Shown here: positions 1 through 8,968 of the stretch, one piece after another | Layout: every line of letters begins with the position of its first letter | Numbering within the stretch: the first letter of the stretch is position 1 | Assembly: GCF_030269925.1 (NCBI RefSeq) | Contig: NC_085116.1 | Coordinates: 7,750,001-7,814,000 of the forward strand | DNA: 64,000 nucleotides | Source of the DNA: Bombyx mori | Lineage: Eukaryota > Arthropoda > Insecta > Lepidoptera > Bombycidae | Direction of reading: 5' to 3' | Program-made: the position numbers and the translations under genes | Notes under the pieces: generated by a model | The model's input: the letters and a program-made list of their open reading frames with translations, nothing else | Databases searched by the model: none | What the model was told of the DNA's origin: nothing

Positions 1-456
1 GTCTGGGGACCGGCGAGGGGGGCCTAAGAAGACGACGTGCAAGCTGCTCTGCACGCGTTTTACGCAAGAGCATCCGGGTGATGGAAGGCCGGCTATCCTC
101 GACCCACGCTGGTTCTGGCCCAGCGGGGTATTCCGTAGGGTAACCCACTCTAACCGGCGCCATCTAGGCGGGCTTCGGACAGTCTGCCGACCGAGAGGGC
201 TGGTGGTCGTGGCGCCGACGACCGCCAGTCCGGCGTCCCGAGGGGGAGGGTGATGGGAGAGATGTGCTCCGCACTAAACGCTTCACTTTCCCCCCTTTGC
301 CTTGTCATGAGTTCTGTCTCATGCGAGGTTTGGACGTTGGTTGTTGAGCGACAGGAGGTTTTAGTCAGTTCGACTCTGACATACCCCGCCCAGTATCCCC
401 AGAAAAGGGCGGAAGTCCGGCGATTTCCTCCTGACCAAAAAAAAAAAAAAAAGGGC
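1..456 (+). mobile_element. R1-clade-like LINE 3' end (UTR and poly-A)
   Basis: A GC-rich block unlike its surroundings ends in a run of A's (436-452), as the 3' UTR of a non-LTR retrotransposon would. The last ~100 bp contains a tail (GAGCG-CAGGAG-TTTTAGT, then ACATACCCC, then CCGGCGATTT-CTCCTG before the A-run). The same tail recurs in the insertion inside the mariner at 59854-60050, so it marks a family. The 5' part and 5' target duplication lie outside the window. No open reading frame worth calling is present. The R1-clade label is inference from general resemblance. Confidence 0.6.
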
Positions 457-832
457 ATCGACAGTGACATCGACCCAGGTTATCGTGAGGCGCCGCTGAC
501 GCAAAATAGCGTCCCGACGATGTCTGTGTGCTTTGGAGTCGTTGATATACGATAGGTTGAGGTATGCCGTATTATAATGAAATATATTCGACCGTGATGC
601 ATTAATTGTTATCACATATCATTTGCCTCATCGAATAAACACAAAAATGGTGACGTTGTCAATCCTGTCTAAATTAACTATTTCTTATTGCATCCATATT
701 AGAAAACAGATATTCTCAAAGAATTCATTCTGCAAAACAAAGTCAGAAATTGATTAAGGTACGATATATGAAATGTCGGTTTTTTGTTTGTTAAAAAAAA
801 TCGATGACGACTATTACGTTCGGTTAAAATAA
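457..832. other. AT-rich unique sequence
   Basis: Between the LINE tail and the next LINE fragment I see no coding frame, repeat or motif to report. Confidence 0.4.
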
Positions 833-840
833 TGTAGGGT

Positions 841-1262
841 CATCATCATCAGCCTGCAGCAGTCCACTGCTGGACATAAGCCTCCCCCAAAGCTCGCCAC
901 TGAACCCGATCTTCGGTTCTACGCATCCAGTTACTGCCAGCTGCCTTGCGCAGGTCGTCGCTCCGTCTAGCAGGAGGGCGTCCTACACTACGTTTGCCGG
1001 TTTGCGGTCTCCACTCCAGAACACGTCTACCCCAACGGTTATCAGTTCTGCGACATATGTGACCAGCCCACTGCCACTTCAGCTTACTAACTCTGCGAGC
1101 TATATCGATAACTTTGGTTTTTGCCCGAATGACCTCATTGCGTATTCGGTCTCGCAATGACAAACCAAGCATAGCTCGCTGAGTAACTGTTAGTTGGTGG
1201 ACTAGTCGCACAGTCAGTGTCCACGTTTCGGCTCCGTAGGTAAGCACGGGTAGGACGCACTG
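841..1262 (-). mobile_element. 5'-truncated RTE-type LINE, end of reverse transcriptase ORF
   Basis: The minus strand encodes the C-terminal end of a reverse-transcriptase ORF, reading VLPVLTYGAETWTL, then LKWQWAGHICRR, VGRPPARR and AYVQQWTAAG before a stop. This is typical of RTE-type LINEs in Lepidoptera. The element ends in a short GAT-repeat tail (CATCATCATC at 841-850 on the plus strand). The 8-bp sequence TGTAGGGT flanks it on both sides (833-840 and 1263-1270), which is a clean target-site duplication and fixes both ends. Only about 130 codons remain, so it is dead on arrival. Confidence 0.88.
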
Positions 1263-1270
1263 TGTAGGGT

Positions 1271-2310
1271 GTGATCCTTTTATTATAAATTAGGTACCTA
1301 CCTATGAGATTTGTTTGAAAACTGAAATGTCTGGGTTTTGACATAACATTAGAATTGATAGTCTTAAAAGCCGTATGAATCATTTAGAAATATTGAAATT
1401 AATATCAGAGACATGCATAGCTTGTATAATCTCTAATCAATGACTAATTAATTTTTTAATTTTAATTATCATACAAAGCTAAGAGTCGAGTCAACGGAAT
1501 GGCAGCGTCGCGGCGAGCACTTTCTGTCTGAAATAATTTTAAATTTTATCTTATATATACTTAAAAGATTAGTATCGCTTGAAAAGTTCGCGATACAACC
1601 GCCGCCCGCCCGCCCGCGGTGAAGCGAACAGCCGAACGCCACGTGAGTCTTGTCGATGGTTCTGTCCGCGGCTGCCAGCGGCGACAAAAGCCCACCAAAG
1701 CGACACCGCGGTTATATGTAATAACCAATTCCATCCAAACACACGAGTATCATTACCGAATGAAGAAACTAAATTAGTCAAGAGGAGAGTAGGCGCGTGC
1801 AGTCTGGAGGCCGCCGGCCACTGCCATTCTGGTGTGACTCGGTCCTAATCATAAACACTGTCAATAAATCATTTTTTATCTCTATTGAAATTAGAAGTTT
1901 TAAATACTTTATTTGATGCTCATTAAGAGTGCATTCAAAGTTAAAGTTGAGTGTCAATGTAATATCTGGGATAGAAATACTACAGATAGAATTGCGCGAA
2001 AGGAAGATAAAAATTATTCTTTAGTATACATTTCATTAGTATACTGTGTACTGTACCACACCTGTATATTTTGTATTCAAAATGACTTGCGATTTCTGGT
2101 TCATTTCCATTAATCATAGCATAAATTATAATACATAAATAAAAGTACATTTTGGAACCAATAGATACTTTACTAAATAGTTAAATGTAATTTACAATTT
2201 TTCTGCATTGCCTAAAATATTTCAATCAGAAAATAAAAAAAAAAACAAATATCTTCAAACATCCGTATCACCATACTGATGTGGGTAAATAATACCTTTT
2301 AAGTATATTT
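1271..2310. other. Intergenic; GC-rich patch 1590-1700 and 1795-1850; probable BI-1 3' UTR at right
   Basis: This lies downstream of the minus-strand Bax inhibitor gene, so its right part should hold that gene's 3' UTR. A candidate AATAAA polyadenylation signal on the minus strand is near 1908-1914. A CpG-rich patch at about 1590-1700 (repeated CCCG) and a second at 1795-1850 stand out from AT-rich flanks. They could be an unrelated promoter or first exon. The short open frames there lack coding character. Confidence 0.35.
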
Positions 2311-4763
2311 TTAGTCACGCTTGCGACGACGGTTTTGTTCCTCCTGAAAAAACAACAATGGTTAAATATAGACAATTTCATTTGGCTTTTTAACTTTACT
2401 TTATTGTAATTGTGAAATTAGGTTTGTCCTTTTTTCATGTTGTATTGTTTTTTAAAGTGACATTTTAAGGTCAGTAGAGCGTAAAGACTACCTTTTATCC
2501 CGAATAAACATCTCAATCCCATGAGAAACAATTTTATTATCTTTTTAAAAATACCAAAACACTAGAAAAAACTATTAATACTTTCCTCGACCACGGAGGC
2601 CAAGCTGCAGGTAAGAGCCAATTATTAAAAAAGCATTGGTAAAGCATTAGCATGTGAAATATTAAGCACATAATTTCCTACCTTCTGTGTCAAAATAATA
2701 ACCAGTCTTCTGAACATTCCAATAAAGTCAATGAATAATTCCAATGCATGTTGCACAAAGTCTTTGCTTCCCATTCTGCGTTTCTCAATGATAAGTTGTG
2801 TGTCGAATAGTACAAATCCGCACATGAGCATGAGGCCAAGATAAAGATGAGCCTGTTAAATTAGAGAAATATTTAATTAGAAATAATAGAATAATTCAAA
2901 TTACTTAAATTATTTTCAAAAATCTTGCATATTCTAATGAGACCTAATACTCAAAAATATTATAATTATTGGCCAAGACCAAAATTTTACCATCTACATT
3001 CAATGACTTAAGTTCAGTAACTTTCTATGTGTAAAGGGAAAATTACAGGGTCTATGCATCCTGATGTAATTGGCAATGAGACAAAAGTGATTTAAAACTC
3101 TCGACCAATCACTCAAAAGACATAGTGGATAACAGCACTGTATTAAAGTTTTTCATGGACATTTTTGTTACAAGAAAGTTATTTTGTGAATATTTTTTTC
3201 TGGCAAAAGGATGAGATGCCGTCCCACAACAACTTGGCATCGCTCAGTAAAGTAGGAACTAGGCGTCTTGGTCATGATTTGGGAAGAGATAGAACAGACT
3301 GCCCAAGACCAATGCAAATGGAAGAATTTGATTCGAGCCCTACACCCCAGCAGAGGGTAACAGGAAAGAAAGAAGATTTTGTATTTTAAGACAAAAAAAC
3401 AGCTTTTTTACATTTTATGGAATTGTTGAAATATGCTATGCTAGTCTATGTTGGTAAATGCAAAATACTATAATACATTCATATAATAACTTTCTACATT
3501 AATTATAATTATAAATATAATTCCCAGCCAAATAAACAAAGATCACATAAAGATCATTAAAGAGATTAGTCATTAACTTGACTCATAGTCAATTCTTTGA
3601 TGCAACACTACTTTGATATGTTATTGTATATTCTGAATGCTTATTATATTTAACTGTCCGATTGATATTTATGAGTGAAAAATATTACTCACTTGGTACA
3701 GGAAATGTGACTGCATAAACAGATTAACCAAAGTCATTAGTGACATAGACGTGAACAGTGTCATCAATGTGCCACCGAGGAATAGCCAGCTGCCTCGTTC
3801 AGCAAGCATAGCAGCAGCAGAGAAGCATACAAATACCAGGGTAGTGCCGAGCAGAGCAGTTATTATGATAGATGGGTCAACTACACTGACATATTCAAGC
3901 AGGGGACCCATGCTCATGCCTGAAATATAAATAAAAATTTAAACTACAATTTATAAAAATGATTTAAGCATTTGTGGATACTGGATGTTGGTACACATTC
4001 AGTTTTCAATATGTGAACCTGAAATAACAGAACAATATTGTTGCACTATGTTGTGTAATAATAAGGCTCTAATTTCTCTCTATCTTGTAATGTTTTGATA
4101 GTAACTAAAATATTATAGTATTTACAATATTACTCAATAATTCGCATAATTGTCATGATTTCATCATTAATTGATTTTCAAGTCATTATACCTGATGTTA
4201 ATCCAAATCCAAGTAGATAGCCGAGTCGTAAGTTAGTGTTCTTTCCATTATCGGGTGTGGCAATTAACATGAGCATTAGACCAGCACCAACGATGGCCGA
4301 TAAAAATCCAGCTTGGAATCTTGTAAACATATCAACATAAACCCCAGCAGATGCAGAGACGCATGTCATCATTAATGTGGCGTAAACATTTTTAAGATGC
4401 TGACGAACTGGTGGTTCCCTAAAACATTGAATTGGATCATTTTAATCTGTGAATTAGCTTTACACACCATATAATCATATGTTTTAATGTTCATATCATT
4501 AACAAACAAGATACGCCAATCTCAGTTTTACAATATTTACTCAGATGGGCATTATCTATTAGCATTCATCGTATGAAGAAAATTCATAACATCAGTTTTA
4601 ATGCAAAGTTCTAGAATGATCATTCAATGACCTTGTTTCGTATACAAATATTACGTATGTTATTAACTTATATTTTCATAACTTAATAATTAAAACCGAT
4701 TTATTATACTCACAGTCGATTCTGAAAGCTGTTGACAAAGGTTTGAAAATTTATTGTATTCAT
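2311..4763 (-). CDS. BI-1: Bax inhibitor-1 (TMBIM6-type) membrane protein, five coding exons
   Basis: Coding exons on the minus strand are 4763-4714, 4418-4192, 3919-3693, 2852-2682 and 2343-2311. All introns are GT-AG, and 708 nt give 235 residues plus stop, matching the ~237 aa usual for the family. The start MNTINFQTFVNSFQNRL joins to EPPVRQHLKNVYATL, the typical BI-1 N-terminus. Several hydrophobic segments follow (AGVYVDMF, FLSAIVGAGLMLMLIA, IITALLGTTLVFVCFSAAA, FLGGTLMTLFTSM, LYLGLMLMCGFVLFDTQLII). The conserved VLFDTQLI and HALELFIDFIGMFRRLVIIL stretches precede a basic tail (EEQNRRRKRD). Family members sit in the ER membrane and suppress ER-stress and Bax-induced death by affecting Ca2+ leak. 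A LINE scrap lies in intron 3. An alternative last exon is possible at 2604-2575. Confidence 0.95.
2575..2604 (-). other. Possible alternative last coding exon of BI-1
   Basis: On the minus strand an acceptor (CTGCAG at 2610-2605) precedes codons LGLRGRGKY and a TAA stop. It is in phase with the end of exon 4 (...LTQK). The stretch is GC-rich inside AT-rich intron sequence. Using it would replace the basic EEQNRRRKRD tail. The polypyrimidine tract is weak. No transcript evidence is available here. Confidence 0.35.
3235..3385 (+). mobile_element. Degenerate LINE reverse-transcriptase 3' fragment in BI-1 intron 3
   Basis: The plus strand, antisense to the gene, can be read with frame shifts as a decayed LINE ORF end (DLGRDRT, then CKWKNLIRALHPSRG and a NRKERR-like end). 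It is short and old. The family is not assigned. Confidence 0.35.
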
Positions 4764-5844
4764 GTTTTTTTTTTTACTTTCTGAAGGGTCTTTAAACAAT
4801 GATTTCAATAATATGATCTATGTTTTTCTATTTGAAGTCTAAAATATTTATAGCTTTCAATATGACGCAACAACAGTATTCAAGTTTCACAAGTCACAAT
4901 AAAACAAACAAATAATTTTCGTTCTGCGCTGTAGAGAATATGGCAGTGAATAAAATTGGGTGGTGTGGAGTGATTTTATTGACCAATGAGAATTCAGAAG
5001 TCGAACTTTGAAACACACGTATCCCATACGTCATTACCGGTGTTGCTAGAGATTGAATTATATGCACTAGGTGTGTAGAGTGTGACAACTGCATTCAATT
5101 TCAACTCACTCAAAAATAATTTAATATAAAAATTAAATGGAAAAAGTGTACCCTTTCCCCGCGGTTACAATAATACTAGCTACTAAGTATACTAAATAAT
5201 AACCGTAAATATTTTATATGCACGTATATGTATTTGTATATATATATATATATATGTGTATTTACACTTGTATATAGTACGTATGTATTTTTGTGTATGT
5301 ATATGACGAAGATAGCTGGTAATTTAATTTAATTTTAATTTCAATGCATCTATCATTATTTACCCTGCATTACCTTTGGTTGACTGTTAGAAATGCCCCA
5401 GGCATTAAGTGTAATAAATAAATAAATAAAAACCTTAATCCTTAATTAATAAAGTTCTCCTATTTAAAACAATATTATTTTGAATTGTTGGTGTTGTTTG
5501 ATAGTTTAAAGAACAGCATCATAGTTTAAATCTTTCCACATGTTACTATGGTGCCACCTTAATTAGCTCCTTTTCAGCTGACACTTTTTATAACACTGAG
5601 GTGGTTTTCCTTACCTCTATCCTCCCTAGTCTAGAAGACCAAACTTTAATCAGTTTTCTACGATATGATTATTAGAGCCTATACATATCGTAACGTTAAT
5701 GATACTATCTACCTTGAGACGGAGTTGAATCCCTATTGTGACAACGGCTTATCCTACAAATTGAAAAGCAAAATAACTTTCCGGTAGAAAGGTGTTACCT
5801 GTATAACATGTATAGCAGTAATATTGGGAGTTCGACTCACAATA
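4764..5844. promoter_or_regulatory. Left part of the BI-1/FTSJ3 divergent intergenic region
   Basis: This region lies immediately upstream of the BI-1 start codon, so it should contain its promoter and 5' UTR. A TA dinucleotide run is at 5237-5255 and a TAAA repeat at about 5412-5430. I see no certain core promoter element. Confidence 0.4.
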
Positions 5845-5852
5845 CGGTCAAA
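5845..5852 (+). repeat. Left target-site duplication of hAT element
   Basis: The sequence CGGTCAAA matches CGGTCGAC at 6764-6771 in 6 of 8 positions. Eight bp is the length expected for hAT insertions. Confidence 0.6.
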
Positions 5853-6763
5853 CAGTGGTCTCGAACCTACCGATATGGGCTCTGTTCTACCGAAATACTG
5901 AAATATAGCGATTTTTCTACGATTTCAGAGTATACATGGAAATTCTCCCGATTTTTCTACCGATTTTACACTTTTAAGTTGGTAGGCTTTTTCATTTATG
6001 TTTAATGTTACGGGGAAGCCCTCAATATTAAGTATGGATGAACCTAGTACAGAATGTTCCATATATTTTGGGGAATACCCCTGTGTCCTACAGCTCGATG
6101 TTCTATGGGGCTCGGGAATTTACCTGTCTAATCTATATATAAACAGGAATTCGGTTTAATTTTTTCATTAACTTTTCATAACTTTGAAGAGAAAGTAACT
6201 TTCCTAAAGAGTGCCTACAAAATAAGATTAATAAGTTCAAATGTCATCTGATACAACAAGCACAAGTGCGAGTGTAAGAAGAGAAAATTATGTACAATAT
6301 TATAGAAAATAATGGGAAGAAGAATTTCCAGGCTAGCTACAAGATAGTCGGTTTCCTTTGTTGTCTAATTTCATCTTTAATATTTTATCACTTCCCCATT
6401 CATCCGCTAACGTTGAACGCATATTTTTACAAATTAATATTTTGAAAACAAAACAGTGAAATAGACTGTCTACTGAATCAATCACTACTTTATTACATGC
6501 AAAACGATTCTTTAATACAGCTAATTGTTATGATTTTGAAATTAATTCGAATATGACTGCCGCTATGGTTAAAGAATATTGGTATAAAAAATAATTATAC
6601 TTAAGTATGATTGTTATAAATTAGTCTGTAATTTTTTTGTTAAATAAATAAACGAATTTGATTGAATATGGTACTTTTTTGTCAAATACCGATTTTGGAT
6701 ACAAATATACCGATTTTAGCTGGCAGCTCTACCGATTTAGCTCTATGTCGTTCGAGATCACTG
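5853..6763 (+). mobile_element. Internally deleted hAT DNA transposon
   Basis: The element is 911 bp with terminal inverted repeats CAGTGGTCTCGAAC (left) and CAGTGATCTCGAAC (right, read on the complement). These fit the hAT CAGNG pattern with 8-bp flanking duplications. Both subterminal regions carry several copies of a TACCGATTTT-like motif in the same orientation (near 5868, 5957, 6688, 6707 and 6730), plausible transposase binding sites. The interior holds a short transposase remnant (6241-6594). A second transposon has inserted exactly at its right end. Confidence 0.85.
6241..6594 (+). pseudogene. hAT transposase remnant: N-terminus fused to C-terminal dimerisation region
   Basis: One frame of 117 codons runs from ATG (6241) to TAA (6592-6594) with three internal stops. 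It begins MSSDTTSTSASVRRENYVQY and WEEEFPG, like the N-terminus of a hAT protein before its zinc finger. It then jumps straight to LPHSSANVERIF, NRLSTESITTLLHAKR and MTAAMVKEYW, the conserved hAT C-terminal dimerisation region. A full transposase has several hundred residues, so most of the protein, including the catalytic core, was removed by a deletion that kept the frame. The stops came from point changes (for example CGA to TGA before NRLST). It cannot supply transposase. Confidence 0.85.
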
Positions 6764-6771
6764 CGGTCGAC

Positions 6772-8211
6772 AGGAGAATGAAGTTAGCCCCTCAAAAAAT
6801 TTTTTTTTTCCTATTTTATACTTATTTTCTATTAATTCGTTTGTTCATCATTTGTTCATGATTGTTCACTGTTAATAATTTTTTGTTCTGCATTTATTTA
6901 TTTAAAAAAAATATTTAAAAATATTTTTTTTTTTTTTTTTTTTTTTTTTATTGCTTAGATGGGTGGACGAGCTCACAGCCCACCTGATGTTAAGTGGTTA
7001 CTGGAGCCCATAGACATCCACAACGTAAATGCGCCACCCACCTTGAGATACAAGTTCTAAGGTCTCAAGTATAGTAACGACGGCTGCCCCACCCTTCAAA
7101 CCGAAACGCATTACTGCTTCACGGCAGAAATAGGCAGGGTGGTGGTACCCACCCGCGCGGACTCACAAGAGGTCCTACCACCAGTAGATATAAGAATATA
7201 CCTACAAGTTAGCCCCTCTAATGCAATTTTTAATATTTTTTCATCCTTAATGACTCATAAATATTCATTTTCGATTGTTCTTATATAAAACACGTTTGTT
7301 CTCTTTCGAAATTACTCGTTTTTTGTTTAATTTACTATTTTTATTAGTTGAATAAATGTGTGCAAAATATGTGTACTGCGCATGCGTCAACTATAATGCC
7401 TAAACTTTCTACGCGGTTTTAATCGTGAAAAAAAAAAAACAAATATAAATCCTAAAGGAGCAATGAAATAATGTGCATTGGCGTTAAGTTAGACCAAATA
7501 CATTTTTTCCATCCTCTTACCTATCGTATTAAAATGTTATTTTACTAATGTTAGGAATATAATTTCGACTGTGTAAAAAAGTTATTATAATGTATACCTA
7601 TATTATCTCTTGAAAGATAAATAATGAACATATTTACTTATTTGTTTATATTACCTATGTGAACTCCCTATCTTTTTTATACCTTCATAACGATAAGTAG
7701 GAGGATGGAAAAAATTTATTTGGTCTAACTTAACGCCAATGCACATTATTTCATTTATTTATTTTTTAATTTTTTTAATTAAATTGTATACCAATTAATT
7801 GCTCCTTCAGGATTTATATTTGTTTTTTTTTTCACGATTAAAACCGCGTAGAAAGTTTAGGCATTATAGTTGACACATGCGCAGTACACATATTTTGCAT
7901 ACATTTATTCAACTAATAAAAATAGTAAATTAAACAAAAAACGAGTAATTTCGAAAGAGAACAAACGTGTTTTATATAAGAACAATCGAAAATGAATATT
8001 TACGAGTCATTAAGGATGAAAAAATATTAAAAATTGCATTAGAGGGGCTAACTTGTAGGTATATTTTTAAATATTTTTTTTAAATAAATAAATGCAGAAC
8101 AAAAAATTATTAACAGTGAACAATCATGAACAAATGATGAACAAACGAATTAATAGAAAATAAGTATAAAATAGGAAAAAAAATTTTTTTTGAGGGGCTA
8201 ACTTCATTCAC
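6772..8211. mobile_element. Long-armed foldback DNA element (MULE-like by duplication length)
   Basis: Two arms of about 500-540 bp (left 6772-7527 including a Bm1 insert; right 7690-8211) are inverted copies around a 162-bp centre (7528-7689). They differ by only three bases over about 200 bp that I compared. The ends carry GAATGAAGTTAGCCCCTC as inverted repeats. The 11-bp sequence CTGCGGTCGAC flanks both sides (6761-6771 and 8212-8222). Long inverted arms with a 9-11 bp duplication fit foldback/Mutator-like elements. There is no coding capacity. The right arm has about 45 bp that the left arm lacks. Confidence 0.85.
6923..7186 (-). mobile_element. Bm1 SINE, 5'-truncated, inside foldback arm
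   Basis: The poly-T run at 6923-6949 is the A-tail on the minus strand. It is followed by the Bm1 body (TTGCTTAGATGGGTGGACGA through CCTACCACCAGTA). The tRNA-like head is missing. Comparison with the right arm of the host foldback shows the uninterrupted target, AAAAATATACCTACAAG, so the insertion came after the arms formed. Confidence 0.9.
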
Positions 8212-8260
8212 CTGCGGTCGACCATCTATAAATATTTTTTGGTATGCTCTCTACGCTACT

Positions 8261-8677
8261 TTTTTTTTTATTTTTTTTTATTGCCTTTGTAGGCAGACGG
8301 GCATACGGCCCACCTGATGGTGAGTGGTTACCGTCGCCCATGGACTTCAGCAATGCAAGGGGCAGAGCCAAGTCGCTGCCTACCGCTTAATACTCTCCAC
8401 AAGCCTCGTTTGAAGAAGGACATGTCATAGCGCTCGGGAAACACCGTGGAGGGGAGCTCATTCCATAGCCGGATGGTACGTGGCAAAAAAGATCTCTGGA
8501 AACGCACTGTGGATGACCGCAGCGGCTCCAGGTAGTATGGATGAACTCTACTCCGGTGGCGGGCGGTGCGATGGTAAAAACGAGATGCTGGTATCATCTC
8601 AAACAATTCCTCAGAGCACTCCCCATGGAACATACGGTATAAAATACAGAGGGAACCGAAGTCCCTCCGCAGACCCA
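8261..8677 (-). mobile_element. 5'-truncated CR1/Jockey-type LINE 3' end
   Basis: A poly-A tail on the minus strand (T-rich 8261-8280) precedes a coding fragment (8677 to 8328) ending in a stop. It reads GLRRDFGSLC, CSEELFEMIP, YYLEPLRSSTVRFQRSFLPR, TIRLWNELPSTVFPERY, FFKRGLWRVL and AEVHGRR. This is the conserved C-terminus of LINE ORF2 proteins common in insects. The reading frame is intact. The 6-bp sequence GCTACT flanks both sides (8255-8260 and 8678-8683), a likely target duplication. Confidence 0.85.
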
Positions 8678-8683
8678 GCTACT

Positions 8684-8968
8684 TGCATTATTACAATTAG
8701 TTGAACAATCCATAAAATTTTCTTCAGGTACATCAAATGTAAAAAAAGCCGATTTTAACTTAATGACTTGAATGATTGTATGTTCGTGCAGCACATAATT
8801 GAAAAAAAAAACTCTATGGTATGAAACACGAGAAAATAAACATAACCTCACTTGTACACACACTCGTAATGTGCATATTGCATTCAATTTTGTCATGTAA
8901 TTGATTATAATCAATTGTTTTTAGAAATAACCCCAGAAGTCATATGCTTAAAAAAGTAACATACTACA
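8684..8968 (+). promoter_or_regulatory. Upstream region and 5' UTR of FTSJ3/Spb1 gene
   Basis: About 285 bp of unique AT-rich sequence separates the last transposon from the ATG at 8969. The 5' UTR and at least part of the promoter must lie here unless a 5' exon is further left. No certain TATA or initiator is visible. Confidence 0.4.

Noticed and set aside
2601..2615. Perfect plus-strand donor-like CAG-GTAAG
   Set aside because: No plus-strand exon leads into it. The same bases can be read as a minus-strand acceptor, reported as a possible BI-1 exon.
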